Source: Quillaja saponaria (taxonomy: Eukaryota > Streptophyta > Magnoliopsida > Fabales > Quillajaceae). From it: DNA of 64,000 nt. Where the stretch lies: NCBI GenBank assembly GCA_029379385.1, contig CM055607.1, positions 11,966,001 to 12,030,000 on the forward strand, given 5' to 3'. A model generated the notes under the pieces. That model worked only from the letters and a program-made list of their open reading frames with translations, was not told where the DNA came from and did no database searches. Position 1 is the stretch's first letter. Each line of letters opens with the position of its first letter. The position numbers and the translations under genes are program-made. Shown piece by piece: positions 1 through 11,720 of the stretch.

Positions 1-2
1 TA

Positions 3-26
3 GGGGGGGGGGGGGGGGGGGGGGGG
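3..26. repeat. poly(G) homopolymer run
   Basis: There are 24 consecutive G residues, then C and GGG, in an otherwise AT-rich plant sequence. In blocks B and C the equivalent position is ordinary sequence joining module X to the ERF 3' flank, so the run sits at a block boundary. It may be a real homopolymer or an assembly or sequencing artefact. Confidence 0.9.
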
Positions 27-30
27 CGGG

Positions 31-1270
31 GTGAGAGTGAAATGGTAAGAAAGGATGTCAACTGTGTGATTGAAGTGTTTGTTATATTCTTTATAATTTA
101 TTTCACATTTCAATATTTGACTATGCTTATTAAGCTGACTAAGGTGGATCAATTTGGCAAAATAATGTTATATCAAATATTAGATTCATTGATTTCTTTT
201 TGGATAAATTAAATAGTATATATATACTTCCAATATCGTCATCCATGACCAATTAGTAGTTGCCCACAATATATAGCTTTATTATTATTATATAAATTTT
301 AAAGTAGTATATATATATATTTTTGGTTTCCAGAAGTAGTATATTTTAAAGATATACAATGGTACTCATAATATATTATGAATCCTACCTCTATTATACT
401 ATCTTTTTTGTAAAAATAAAATACAATAAAAATAGAGAGAAATTAGATTTTGGGCTTCTACCCTTTTACCACCAAAAAAAAATTAAAATTAAAATGCAAA
501 AACTATTTTAATTCCATGCCTCAAATTAAACAGTACTCTTCAACTGTGTTCCTCCAGTTGTTGCTATCACAAATTAATTCAACTGCCCGATTCGACCCTG
601 CATCTTTTTATGTATCTTTATTGGATGGCTAAGCTTCTGAGTTCTGAATCATCATCTCCAACACAATAATGGAAATCTTTCTTTCTTTTTTAATTTCAAT
701 GAGTCATCATCTTTTGCATAATAATGGTCTCTAATCAATATCCTCTTTAAAACTAGATTTGAGATCCTAATTCCTACAGTCTTTTTTGGATTATGAAAGA
801 TTAATTAAGAACAATCTTTCATCTTTGAAGCTAATTAATTAACTCTTTCCAAGAGAAGATAGTAATTTTGAAATGGCGCATTTAATTGATAACTCATGCA
901 TGGTAATTGCAAGTTGCAACTACTATATATATATATATATATATATAAAGAAAGACATTCTAATGGGTGGACATTGATCTCCCACAGACGCAGGGCCACA
1001 ACCTTGGGCACAAACTTCGACTATATATTGTCTATGAAGTTTTTGAGTGTTTGGTGCTACATCAAAGATACTATGATTTATGAAAGGGAAAACCACTTAA
1101 AAAGCAGGTTCAATTATACAAAGCAGCCCAACACTTATAATTAAGTAGCAGATATAGCAAATTAGCAAAAACCCAAATACAAAGATATTAGCACACGAGT
1201 TAATTACAGATAGAGCGACTGATTATAGGTATTCATCATTATTATTATTATTCTCTTTCCTTTTCTTAAC
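31..1270. other. 3' flank of the block A ERF gene; no gene seen
   Basis: This is AT-rich non-coding sequence downstream of the minus-strand ERF gene. Most of it recurs as a diverged direct copy at about 29150-30026 and as an inverted copy at about 13546-14250, which makes it part of the duplicated block. A (TA)n microsatellite lies at about 923-947. The short ORFs here follow low-complexity sequence and are not conserved between copies. Confidence 0.7.
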
Positions 1271-1924
1271 TCATGTGTAACTCCAAAGGGAATCAGGATC
1301 CGAGTTCCCCGGCGGCGATTCATCCGAAGATTCCGACATTATCCTCGGCGGACTTACTAGCATTCCCTCTGCCATATCTACCAGCAAATTCGGCATATTC
1401 AATAGCTCGTCCTCATCCATAAATTCCTCACTCACCGATACCGGTTCACTACTTGACCCTCCCACATTTTCACCCTGAAACGGTTCTGGGTTTTGTCCCT
1501 CTGGCTTCACTAGCTTAGCCTCAGCCGCCCTAGCCGCTGCTGCCTGTATATCGCTTGCTGACGTGGATGCCGGTATTGGGTATGAGAAAATTGAATCGGG
1601 GAAGTTGAGTTCGGTGTCCGGGCCTTTCAATGCAAGAGCCGCCACGTCATAAGCGGCAGCCGCCATCTCCTGCGTGGGGTAAGTCCCTAGCCAAATGCGG
1701 GTGGTTTTACGTGGCTCACGAATCTCCGACACCCACTTCCCGCTCCGGCACCGGGTTCCTCGATAATTGGTATGTCTCCGGGCATTGGGTTGACTCGATG
1801 ACCCGACTGGAGATTGCGCGGGTCCAGTTGATGAATGTGCTAGTACTGGGACTGTAGGGGAAGAGACTTGTATGGTGAGAGGTGGGTTTTTAGGCTCATT
1901 AGTATCAGGGGTATTTTTGTCCAT
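1271..1924 (-). CDS. DREB-type AP2/ERF transcription factor, group III/A-4 (ERF025/027-like)
   Basis: A single-exon 217-aa nuclear DNA-binding factor. The AP2 domain spans residues 53-110 ([42 protein letters not shown]). The short RCRSGKWV loop and the following YPIPAS and [10 protein letters not shown] segments are typical of DREB subgroup A-4 rather than CBF. The C-terminal acidic segment has [16 protein letters not shown] and ends in LWSYT, the conserved group III tail thought to help activation. I chose the ATG at 1924 (MDKN): the next in-frame ATG upstream, at 1984, would add a 20-residue hydrophobic leader foreign to the family, and the pseudogene in block C also begins at the MDKN-equivalent position. 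No damage is visible. It probably binds DRE/CRT (CCGAC-type) promoters. The family is clear; the exact orthologue is not determined. Confidence 0.93.
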   Translation of the reverse strand: MDKNTPDTNEPKNPPLTIQVSSPTVPVLAHSSTGPAQSPVGSSSQPNARRHTNYRGTRCRSGKWVSEIREPRKTTRIWLGTYPTQEMAAAAYDVAALALKGPDTELNFPDSIFSYPIPASTSASDIQAAAARAAEAKLVKPEGQNPEPFQGENVGGSSSEPVSVSEEFMDEDELLNMPNLLVDMAEGMLVSPPRIMSESSDESPPGNSDPDSLWSYT

Positions 1925-2090
1925 ATAGTATGGGCACCCAAAAAATAAAATAAAATAAAATTTTAAATGAAATAAGGCACACAATGATATGAGCTAGCTT
2001 TTTTTTAAATTCGGAGAGAAATCAAGAGAGAGACGTGAATTTGTGATTTGTGGAATGAGTTTGGTGGTTTGGGCAAGAGAGGGATCAGAG

Positions 2091-2110
2091 TTATAATAAC
2101 TATAAAAAGG
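2091..2110 (-). promoter_or_regulatory. candidate core promoter of the ERF gene
   Basis: On the minus strand CCTTTTTATAGTTATTATAA lies about 170-190 bp upstream of the ERF start. The same TATA-like stretch is kept in the block C pseudogene (about 37845-37870) and at the edge of the deletion in block B (about 13530-13545). The conservation is seen directly; the promoter role is inferred. Confidence 0.35.
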
Positions 2111-3261
2111 AAGTGAAACAGAAAAATATATGGGGGGAAAAAGCGTGGGCAAGTCGTGGGACTATGAAATAAATGGCAAAAGTATCTCGTTTTTTAATTG
2201 TTTGTTTGTTTTGTTCTTGTTGACAAGGCTCAATGGTTGGTGGTGTTGATGTTAAGTGAGGCTGTGGTGCATACACGTATTAGGCACGAAATTAAATTGA
2301 ATTAGCTGTTGTTCAGCTGGGCAACTAAGATTATAAACTATTCCTTGAAATCTCTGTTTTAATTTGCATCATGCATCATTTAGTATGTCTTCGTTAAGTT
2401 CTGGGTTTTTTTTTAATGTGAGTCTAGGAGTGTGTCTTGTATTGCTTGTTCTCTATGTAAGTTTCTATAATTGTATATGAGAACTTAATTTGCTGTAATT
2501 TTTATATTTATCATTTATGGAGTTATTAATTTAACTAATGTCATGCTTACCACTCGTTATGTTTATGAGTACAATATATTACTTGACTTATATTTTAATT
2601 TATGGATATATATATATATATATATATAGTGGAGATGTATAGCAATTTGATTTGTAATTGTAGAAGATTAATGACTTCCTCCCAACATTTGGAATTTTTT
2701 TTTTTTTTTTTTTATATAAGAAAATCAGGCAGTTGAGCAGATGATCTATTTCTATTCTATTAAAAGCAGGAATATACAGTTTCGTTTCCCAAGACTTGTA
2801 ACAATCTGCGATTAAATACATGTTCGTGTAGTACGAGGGTCCATGGACCGCAGTTGCTGCTCTTGGTCTTATATGTACGTACCAGTTTGGACAAGAGTCA
2901 TTTTCAAAATTTATTTTCAGCCAAGTACTGGACCAGGGAGACAATCTTCGCCCACTTGGTCATTATTTCTTCTATCACTGGCCTTTTTGTTTACAGCCGT
3001 TGAAGTTGGGTTTTCTTTTCCCCTTATCTGCAAAAATAAATCCTGAAACAATTTTTTGATCTGTGCAATTGTGCAAAATAAAAATAAAAATGAAGCTTAT
3101 GTAGTTCCTTCACTCTCTCCTATGGCCACCATTAAATCCACCTTCCCAATTTTCATGACCAGCCCAGTTTTCCTCACAACAAAACCTGAGACCCTTTAAG
3201 GATTTTGATTTTATATTGGACACTTTGCTAGATTCCAGGGTCACTACTGCGCAATGGGACC
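2111..3261. other. upstream region of the ERF gene; no gene seen
   Basis: This is non-coding. About 2240-2940 recurs inverted at 12260-12780 and directly at 37980-38500, as the shared ERF upstream region. A (TA)n microsatellite is at about 2606-2628 and a poly(T) tract at about 2695-2713. At about 2942 block A parts from B and C: A continues into the TraB relic, while B and C jump to sequence found at about 6384 in A. Confidence 0.65.
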
Positions 3262-6200
3262 CTAGTTTTGATTGAGAAGAAGCGGTTTGGTCCCGTACCG
3301 GTGTCAGTTGGACCCAATTGGTTGAGCCAGAGGCGATATGGTTGGTGGGAACGTCAATATTTCAGAGGAATCGGCTATGGATGTGGAGCGTGTGGTGAGA
3401 GGGCAGTGAAGTCGGATAATAATGTGGTTGTGGAATGTGGAGCTCTGTACAAGCAGGCAAGTGTTATTTGGTTTTCTTTTTAGTAGAATTTTATGTTTTG
3501 AGGCAATTCTTGAGGTTAATTGGACATATCAGAAAGAAAATCTGTAGTGATGAATATTGCAAATACTGAATAATGCCCGACTCTGAGAATTATAAAATGC
3601 AATCGCTGTGAATTATAGATAGCTTCGTTCAATTAAAGGGAATAAGTTTAACATGCAGTATGGCCCTTATAGGTCGCTTGGTGAAGCATTATATACAGTT
3701 AATTATTGAATTGAAATATAGAATAAATAGAAAATTGATCATAAGATCAGATGCACAAGCCTTTTTTAAAAGTATAATCTATCAATGAAGAATAGAAGTT
3801 AAGGAAAAGTGACCTGTTCATTTTAATTATATAGGGAGTTCTAGCTTGTGAAACTTGACGCAGTAATATGCAATTGCTAGTCACCTTGTTCTTTTCATAT
3901 CTATAAAATCATTTCAAGAATTTTAAAATTAAGATCCCTCTCACACTCAAGAGTCAGGAATATTAATTTCACAGGATTCATATTAACTAGCTATGCTAAC
4001 TATAGTTTCAAGTTGTTCCATTACACAGTACAAGTTCAAGCAATTTCCCTTTAAAACTTCAGGGTCTATGAGATACATGAATTTATTAAATTCAAATACA
4101 AGAAAAACATCTCACTAGAAAAAGAGTTTGAAGCCATGGAATCATGTTATTTGAGGATTGGCTTTAGAATACTAAGAACTCTGGTGATTATCAAAACTGA
4201 TTGTCTTCAATCCACATCTTAACTCAGTTGTTGCAGAGCATTTTCAAATCTGCAATTATGCACAATTCCAGTCAAGGAGCTAGAGCTTGGAAAACAATTA
4301 TAGTCAAAATATGTTGTGTCTGAGTGGGACTGGTTATTTTGGCGCAGTTGGTTGCAGCATTGACTTGGGTGAGAATTAATTTGTTGCATGTCTTCCTACA
4401 TAAGAGTTGCTCAAAGTGTTTATCTATATGACTGGTGGTCAAACTGCTTTAGCACTACGGTTACTCTTGGCACTTGGCAGGTCTTTCATCAAAGATCTCT
4501 TCAGAGTTCAGATAAACCACCTTTCTGAAATGACGTAGCTAATTTGTTCCACAGAAATGTGACAAATTCTCCGAAAGCTGAAGTAGGAATTGTATCTCTC
4601 TGAGCATCTTATATTACTAAAGTTGTCTATGATTTGAAGTTCCGACCTGCTCAAAAAGCATCTGAAGAAGTTGGTGCCCAAATAATTTTGGGGGATCGGT
4701 CATTCGAGATAACAGTAAGACCATATTTACACAACACTTCTCTTGTAAAAACTGTAATTCATTAATCAAGTTAAGTCACATTTGGTTGCTATAGTAATCA
4801 CGGAACATATAAGAAAAGCATACAGTTTTTCATTTCCTTCCTTGTAATCTGTGGTTGTAGCTTCAAAAGGCATGAAATGCTCTGAAATAGACTAGTAAAC
4901 TAAATTTGATGAACTCAGTTATTCACGCAATAGCATCATCAACTGATGCATGCATGTCTAAAACTAATCTCAAGGTTTGTTAACTTTCCTAGATTAACTA
5001 CCAGATGAATATATGCCATTTCTTTCTTTCTAAATGCTGATACCTTAAAATGCTTACTTAAGAAGAATCTTAGAGAAATTGAATATTTGACAGCTAGGTT
5101 TACTTCTCAAAAACCAAAGTGGTGGTCTAATCTTTGAGTCTACTTCATGTCTCTGTTCAAGTACCAATTTGTTTTATCCATTTTGGAGGAGCATGGTCAT
5201 TGATGTGATGACATTATTGTCTTGACAACCTAATACATATATTGAACTTAAGACAGCTTTTCTTCTGCTCCTACCGAGTATATGGGCTAACATGCATCAT
5301 TTTTATTGCCTTTTGATGGCATAATAGGATTCCTTGTAATGGTGGGAGCTCGTAGACATCAAGAACTCAACTTCTACATGAGTATATTAGCTGATTATTG
5401 TGACAAAAAATGTTTACATTGGTTACGTCCATTCAAAGGTCTGTAAGTCCTAAATCCTATAGAGGTCAGTGAGAATCAGAGTACGGATGAATTGTCTTCA
5501 AGGTTCTTTACTAGTTAGTGCTGTAAGTTCTATATTGAGAGAGAGAGGCATTAAGTTTTGAACTCTTTCCATTTAGTTCCAAACTTCTCTGTACTAGTCC
5601 ACATTTATCTGATAGAAGCTGTAATGTCCACTTGATATTTCCATTTCAGTACTAGGTTCAGCAATTGGTGATTAACATAGATTCCTACTTGAGGAATTAT
5701 ATTGATGTTCCAAAAATTACTGTCTTGTGTTTCCTATTGCTGGAACCAGCAGGTTGAGATGATGGTACCTTTCAGGTGTACTACATGAATGAGACATTGT
5801 AGTATATTTCAGCTAGCAAACAATAGAAAACCTAAAGCTCCCTCCGAGTCTATCTTGGACATAAGTATATACATACTCATTGGTTTACGGAGTGTTTAAA
5901 AAAATGCCAAAGAAAACAATAAAAAGGATAGTTAGCTAGTGAAGTAGTGGATTACCAGAAAGTAGAGTCTAAATAAACAAGTTCATTGTAATCAGAAATT
6001 GATGAAGCAATGTTGATATTCTCAATTAGAAGTTTTAATTATCCCTTTTGAGATCTCAAGCTATATTATTTGAACGGTTATATGCAGTATCTTGGTTGGT
6101 CACTAAAGCAGAGTAAAGCTGTGAATCACTGTAAACGAGTAGTGGGCGTCATCGGAAAGGGCCAAATGACAGGAGATTCAAGGTTTTGGGATTTTGTTGG

Positions 6201-6351
6201 GAAGAAGACATTCGGTGGTGGTTCCAATAGCTGGGTTAATGGTCTTCTTGGTAACAAATACTATAATCAGCATTCTGTTACGGCCGCATTATTGACTAAG
6301 AAAGATTTGTTATGGATTGTTAGGTATATATATTACCAAAAGTTCAAATGA
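3262..6351 (+). pseudogene. decayed TraB-domain family gene (multi-exon)
   Basis: I recognise exon remnants in order. About 3270-3477 holds EAIWLVGT and SEESAMDVERVVR across frame changes. 4320-4368 holds LSGTGYFGAVGCSIDLG with a GT donor. 4435-4714 holds QTALALRLLLAL, SSKISSEF and GAQIILGDRSFEIT, then GTAAGA. 4861-4974 holds NALK, KLNLMNSVIHAIASSTD and TNLK, then GTTTGT. 5753-5775 holds DDGTFQ. 6088-6351 holds LGWSLKQSKAVN and KRVVGVIGKG after a TATGCAG acceptor. These match the order of plant TraB-domain proteins, organelle-membrane-associated proteins of unclear biochemistry. Damage: exon-1 frameshifts, two in-frame stops where the family has tryptophan (4873-4875 TGA, 4888-4890 TAG), an acceptor read as CTG before 4435, and an apparent deletion and frame change in the last exon. 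It lies between the ERF and CBF genes, on the opposite strand. The family call rests on remembered motifs. Confidence 0.75.
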
Positions 6352-7485
6352 AATTGCACATATATGAGCAAGAGATGAAAATTACTTATTGATGTAATCT
6401 TATGCCATATAAAGTTGTTTTCGAGAAATTTTTGTTTCCCAAATGCTTCTTCTTGTTGGATCACCTCCAAGCACCAAGAGATCCATTAATGGACTGAAGA
6501 ATTAATCATGGAGATGCATGCAATAGTAAATAATTGATCAACTAATGGATAGATTAATATTATTCTTGAAGAGGTGAAGCTGGGTGTCTCCAAGTGGACG
6601 AGAGTAAGGCGACTCAGACTTTTACTAATCAGAAGAAAAAGAAGAAGAAGGTGGATCATATCAAGTACAAGACGAGCTCACTGCTGTTCATATATCAAAA
6701 CTTGGGATCTTTTTCCTCAAGTGTAAGCGTTTCTTTCTGAGATGCTACCTTGGTGGTCCCTTTTTTTTTTTTTCTTCCAATCTGTTTAGTAAGAGTCATA
6801 TTGTTTACACGTAATTTGTGGGACTTCAGTGAAATTTACATTTGAAGCTTATGGTGTTTGATTCCCCCAAGAAAGAGAAGAAAAATCGAGATTATATGGA
6901 ATTTGCTTGCTTCTCCAACCAAATAAACACCCCTTGCCCCCAACCTTCCCGTAAAGAAAAGTCCCAGGCAACCTTGAACAGCCAAGATACAAGTGGTCTA
7001 CAGCAATTTTAGTTACTGCTGTTTATGATGATAATAACAGTCAGATTGTGATTCATGAGAGGCTGGTTTAGTGACTATTCTGCAATACTTTTTAAAGTAG
7101 CCGATTCAGAGATATATGGCTATACGATTCAAAAAGGACAAAAATAAATTTCAGTAGAAATTTTGAAACATAGTAATTAGCGGCTAAAAAAGTTAACATT
7201 TTCATTGAAGCATTATTCACTCGGCTGTATAAAGAATTTTTCTCTCATTCTTCCTAATTTGTTAATTACCACAGGATGGCATTGGTACCTCAGATTTGTA
7301 CAAACATAGAAAGGGGCAGATATAGATCTATAGATATTTCATAGGTTTTTGTTCTATAACAAATAAATTGAATCCGTAAATTAAAAAGTACCAAGTAAAG
7401 AAAATGACAAACCAAACTAAATATACAAAAATATCTTAGCGAAAGAAAATAAGATATACAAATAGTATCAAAACAAAGATACTGA
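6352..7485. other. spacer between TraB relic and CBF gene
   Basis: I see no gene. About 6384-6620 recurs inverted at 11815-12260, and its start recurs at about 38510-38555, so it belongs to the duplicated block. The rest includes the 3' flank of the CBF gene. Confidence 0.6.
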
Positions 7486-8175
7486 CTAATCTGAGTAACT
7501 CCATAATGACACTTCAGCGTCGTCAAACTCCAAGTCAGCTTCATCATACCGATCAAAATGAGGTGGGGGCAATAACATCCCTTCCGCCATGCTTGTCAGC
7601 AATCCCGGCATATGAAAAACCGCCTCTTCATCCATATAAAGCACATTTTGCTCCTCTATCATCGTCGTTCCTGCCACCAAATTCCTCCTTGTTACTTCTT
7701 CGACCTCTAACCCTGGCCGGAATGCCTTTGCGGCTTCTGCTGCCGCCTTCTGAATATCCTTTGCTTCCGATGAAGCCGGAACAGGTAACCTCCACACCGA
7801 GTCTGCGAAATTAAGACACGCATTCCGACCCCTGAATGCAATTGCCGCCACGTCGTGAGCCCTTGCTGCCATCTCCACCGTGGGAAAAGTCCCAAGCCAA
7901 ATCCTAGTCTGCTTATTAGGCTCACGCACTTCACAAACCCACTTGCCAGTGTTCCTCCTCCTGACGCCCCTATACACTGGGTGCCTTGTCTCCTTAAATT
8001 TCTTCCTCCCTGCACGTTTTTTCGGATGAGAAGAAGCCAACCTAACCTCCTCTTCTGACAAATTGATGTGCCTATTTACGCTGCTACTACTGTCGAAAAC
8101 CAGCGACGACTTGCTGGCTGAGGAAAACTCTGACCCATATGTATTTGAGTCGGAAGAGTCAGAAAAGGAATACAT
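7486..8175 (-). CDS. DREB1: CBF/DREB1 AP2/ERF transcription factor (cold-response regulator type)
   Basis: An intronless 229-aa protein with all CBF/DREB1 hallmarks. The basic signature [16 protein letters not shown] is at residues 51-66, immediately before the AP2 domain (about 67-125, with V14 and E19 of the DREB class in [19 protein letters not shown], then RIWLGTFPT). The second signature DSVWR is at 125-129 (usually DSAWR). An acidic C-terminus with [17 protein letters not shown] follows, and LWSY at 224-227. I start at the ATG at 8175 (MYSFSD); the ATG at 8193 adds only six residues, and the paralogue at 22174 begins with MYSFS. Family members bind CRT/DRE (CCGAC) sites in the nucleus and activate cold and dehydration genes. 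The paralogue at 21.5-22.2 kb is broken. The gene is 5.6 kb from a DREB-III paralogue in the same orientation. The CBF class is secure; cold-inducibility is inferred. Confidence 0.95.
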   Translation of the reverse strand: MYSFSDSSDSNTYGSEFSSASKSSLVFDSSSSVNRHINLSEEEVRLASSHPKKRAGRKKFKETRHPVYRGVRRRNTGKWVCEVREPNKQTRIWLGTFPTVEMAARAHDVAAIAFRGRNACLNFADSVWRLPVPASSEAKDIQKAAAEAAKAFRPGLEVEEVTRRNLVAGTTMIEEQNVLYMDEEAVFHMPGLLTSMAEGMLLPPPHFDRYDEADLEFDDAEVSLWSYSD

Positions 8176-8368
8176 GGTACGAACAATCAGCACGAAATAG
8201 GAAATGGGTGTTTGTTTAATTTAGGAATGAGAATGAAAGTAGTGTTGGTACTGAGAATTGGAGTGTGTATGAGGAGACTGAGAGTCTTAATGCTTGCTCG
8301 TGTTTATGGAGGGAAATGTGGCTGAGATGCTTTTTTTCTTTTGCTCTAAGATAGGAGGAGCGAAATAT

Positions 8369-8380
8369 CATATATATATG
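8369..8380 (-). promoter_or_regulatory. candidate TATA box of the CBF gene
   Basis: On the minus strand CATATATATATG lies about 195 bp upstream of the ATG at 8175. A shorter TATATAT at about 22368-22378 is in the matching place upstream of the CBF pseudogene. Its role as the core promoter is inferred. Confidence 0.4.
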
Positions 8381-9001
8381 GGTTTGCGTTTCGAATAAAA
8401 CAAAAGAACGCGAACACGGTTGTGCGATAAATGGAGACAGCAAGGCTTGGCTAGGAAGCTCGCTTAATGGTAATATTGTAATATGCTGTGGTTTCAACTT
8501 TACACATACTACGATAAGTGTGGATATGTACTGGGCTCTGCAAGTCGCAACTGGCGCGTCCCACACATCTTCGGCTGTGAGTTCGAGAAGCGCGTAAGGC
8601 CACGGCCAAACCAATTTTTTTTTCTTTCTTTCTTTTATGTCATTTTGGGAACGCTAGGAAATTGGTTCCTTGGAGATCCAACAGTCCAATTTTAAATTTT
8701 TATTTTTTTTTGGAAGATTTTCCAACTCTATTAATTCAACTCTTTCACCATCTTTTTTCTACACATTCTCATAAAATCTATTCATTTTCTCAAATTCTCT
8801 TTGCTCTCACATTTTTATAATTTGTATTATAGTTTATTTAACATATGCTATTTTTATGTTGTTCATATATGATATGTTTATAATTTATATAGACCTAATA
8901 TAATTAATTTAAGACATAATAATTATTATTATTGAACATTTGTTGTATATTTATTTTGTAAAGTACACATTACTTATGGAAAAGGTATTTTGATTGCACT
9001 T
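8381..9001. other. CBF upstream region grading into Harbinger relic flank
   Basis: This is non-coding. It recurs directly at about 22385-22862 and inverted at about 15200-15840. Block A has only about 100 bp of GC-richer sequence (about 8535-8615) where the inverted copy has about 300 bp, so the distal promoter differs between copies. Confidence 0.6.
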
Positions 9002-10940
9002 ATGGCATCATCATATGATAGTACAAATAAAAGTAAGGAGGAAGATAAACTTTTTCTTACAATGACATCAATAGTTATTGTAGCACAAGTTTTCTAATAT
9101 ACGGAAAAGTATATTACTAAAACACCTTGCATAAACTCACAATAAACCGGACTCATGTGAGTAGATGAAGGTTTGTACGGTAATCTTGTTCGTTGTAATG
9201 AAAATTTTAGGATGAAGAAACCATGTTTCTTGAGATTATCTCAAATTCTCGAACAAATGTATCAATTTAAACCAACCAAATATACTCAAATTAAGAAAAT
9301 TGTTGCTTTGTTCATATATATGTTAAAAAAAGAAGCTTCAAATCATACATTACAAGAAAGGATGTAATATTCTGGAGAGACAATACATTTTTTATTTAAG
9401 TGTATGTTGCAAAGTGTCATGTTGTCAACTGTTGACATCATAACACAACTGGATCCTAAATTCAAAACTATTCCAGTATAATAAGAGACAATCAACAATA
9501 CATGTATTTCTTTCAACATTGTATTGGTATCATAGATGGTATTCATATATATAGTGTGTCATGTTACAATTGATAGGCAAGCATAATTCATTGGAAAAAA
9601 GGCTATGCAACTCAAAATGTGATGTTTGCTTGTGATTTCAATTTGTGCTTCACCTATGCTTTAGCATGATGGAAGTTACTGCCCACGCAAACTGGATACT
9701 TGGATAAGCCTTGAGTAGTTGCTCATCCAATTTTTTACACCCATCACCAAGTAGATGTTATTTGATTGATTCTGGATAAGACATTTAACAACAAAGTCAA
9801 TATCGTAATTGCTACTATGATTGTGCATAACTTTATTAGAATGGAAGCTTCTTCTGACTTAGAGTGTGAACAAAAAATTCATGCACTAAAGAACAAGAAA
9901 GTGTATACAAAAAAAATAATTGTAATTATATTTGTAAAATAGATGGATACAACCTCTAAATTAATATTCTTTAAGAGAAAAGAATTGAATTCTCTTATTC
10001 GATCTTCTTGAAAACTTTGTTTGATTCAAGTGTTATGTTACTTGGTCTCAGATGAAGTGATGAAAACTCTTTCAAAACGATGTTGTGGATGGTCATTGAG
10101 AAAAATCTTGTGGTCTCTTTGGGCACTAGGCTTGATATCGGAGATTTGTGACTTGCTTAAATCTATGTAGTTTGAGAGAGAAAAACAAGAGAGTTTCAAA
10201 AGCTTTTGTGCCTTGAGTTTTTAATCTCCCTTCCAAAGCTAATGTGAGGCCTTTTATAGAAAAGGCGGCTTAGAAAAGTTTTGGTTGATTAGAGGTAATT
10301 CAATTTGATTGATTAGAGGTAATTCAATTTGATTGATTGACTAGTGTATATAATTGATTTGTGAGTAATTGAAGATGATTGACATTGACTTGATGATCAT
10401 TGGAACATGATTGAAATTAATTTGATAATATTAAAGAGTGATTAGATCAATTTGATCGATTCAATCAATATTTAATTATCCACATAATTATAATTGTATT
10501 CAATCAACATTTAATTACTAAGGTAATGACAATTTATCTTCAATTAACATCCAACTACTCAAGTACTTTGTCTCCAATCAACACCTAATTACACAAGTGA
10601 TTGACTAATCAACATTTGGTTTAGGCAAATTGTAATTTTTAGTCCAATCACCATTTAATTGGCCAATTTTAATTGATTAATCAATATAAAGTTTTATATT
10701 TTAGTATCAGATAACCAAAATTAGGCAATTAATAAATTTATAAAATTTTGGTGACTACATAGAGTTTTAACCTTATTACAATGATTCTGCCCTTTTATTG
10801 GATCATTTGCAAGAGGTGTACCTTAGAGAACAAGAATTGCGTCAGTGTTGACTAAGATTCAGTGATTCCTTACCCCAAGATTCAATGGCGCATGTCCTTG
10901 ATCGTATAAAGAATGAACTTATTAGAACTGGTCAACGTTA
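9002..10940 (+). pseudogene. PIF/Harbinger-type transposase relic, interrupted by a solo LTR
   Basis: Translation in shifting frames gives an N-terminal acidic stretch, ENFRMKKPCFLRLSQILEQM, KPTKYTQIKKIVALF, YSGETI and CIGIIDGIHI. It then gives GYATQNVMFACDFNLCFTYAL and IVIATMIVHNFIR. These follow the order of plant HARBI1/ALP1-like transposases: N-terminal helical domain, then DDE nuclease, with the catalytic D in the IDG segment. Several stops and frameshifts destroy it. The body runs 9002-9901; about 10760-10940, ending in MAHVLDRIKNELIRTGQR, may be the C-terminal tail after the inserted LTR. Truncated copies are at 14770-15200 (-) and 22863-23339 (+), each beside a CBF promoter, so they were duplicated with the locus. 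No terminal inverted repeats were identified. Confidence 0.75.
9902..10759 (-). mobile_element. probable solo LTR nested in the Harbinger relic
   Basis: The interval is bounded by TGTATACA and GACTACA and reads on the minus strand as TGTAGTCACC...TGTATACA. It contains CTATAAAAGG on the minus strand (about 10250-10260), typical of an LTR promoter, and a 24-bp direct repeat at 10287-10334. Flanks gaaag and tagag match at only 3 of 5 bases, so the TSD is weak. No internal retroelement domain is present. It separates the Harbinger body from its likely C-terminal end. Confidence 0.5.
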
Positions 10941-11214
10941 AATTTTTTAATTTTATCTGTATGCAAACAATTAAAATAAATATTAGTGTTATAATTTTAT
11001 AAGTTTTAGCTATCAAATACTTAATATATGTTATATTATTTAATTGTAAGTATCATTTTAATTTAAATATTATTTTTTCATTAAAAATGTTATTTACAAT
11101 AAAAAATAGTTTAGTTATAATTAGAATTGAATAAGAAATAGTTTAATTAAAATAAAAAATTAATATCAAAAATATATAAATATCATTTTTAATAATTTAC
11201 ATATAAATGTGCTT

Positions 11215-11720
11215 CTTAAATCATATCCTATTCCGGCCTCTAATCGAAACGCATCCTAAGCAAACAACGCAGTTTTCAAGCACACTGACAGTTGATAACT
11301 ATATATCAATTTCTTTAAAATTTATTAATATTTTAAATTACGTTAATAGACGAAAGTGAACAAGACATACATGAAGTTGTACTAATATATTGCCGAGGAA
11401 ACGGGTGGTGCATATTTGTTATTTTCGTTCCACTCTGCAGACATTGATTTTCCTGGTATATATTTAAACATTAAATTATTTGTGCATGGTTACTTGGTGG
11501 AAAAGAAGTTACAGATCATTGTCTGTGAATAGTGGTGACCCTTGGATGTTTGACAGTTTGATATATTGATATTTTAAAAGTAACAGATGACATAAAGTTT
11601 TGATATTTGTTGGGCTTGGAGAGATAAAGGAGCAAGGAAGTTAAAAGTTGTAGGACCGTGAGTTATTTTAATTTTGACTTTAATAATTCATTTATGGTTT
11701 GAGATATTTATTTAGACGTT
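11215..11720 (+). repeat. module X, copy 1 (end of block A)
   Basis: A non-coding segment of about 500 bp with no recognised domain. Diverged copies lie at about 14255-14620 (inverted), 27720-28165 and 28610-29135. Shared landmarks include CCTCTAATC..CATCCTAAGC, TTTAAAATTTATTAATATT and TGGTTACTTGGTGGA. In blocks B and C it directly joins the ERF 3' flank. The copy ends near GAGATATTTA, just before the inverted block starts. Confidence 0.65.

Noticed and set aside
1630..1857. Plus-strand ORF opposite the ERF gene (also 37442-37669)
   Set aside because: Antisense shadow of the AP2 coding sequence; its Pro/Arg content follows from the ERF codons.
1925..1984. Extended N-terminus of the ERF from the ATG at 1984
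   Set aside because: Adds a hydrophobic leader absent from the family; the paralogue starts at the MDKN-equivalent ATG.
7506..8058. Plus-strand ORFs opposite the CBF gene, and a second minus-frame ORF at 7707-8015
   Set aside because: Shadows of the GC-rich CBF coding frame; no domain of their own.
10287..10334. Short direct repeats as a possible CRISPR-like array
   Set aside because: Only two adjacent 24-bp units without spacers, inside a probable LTR of a plant genome.
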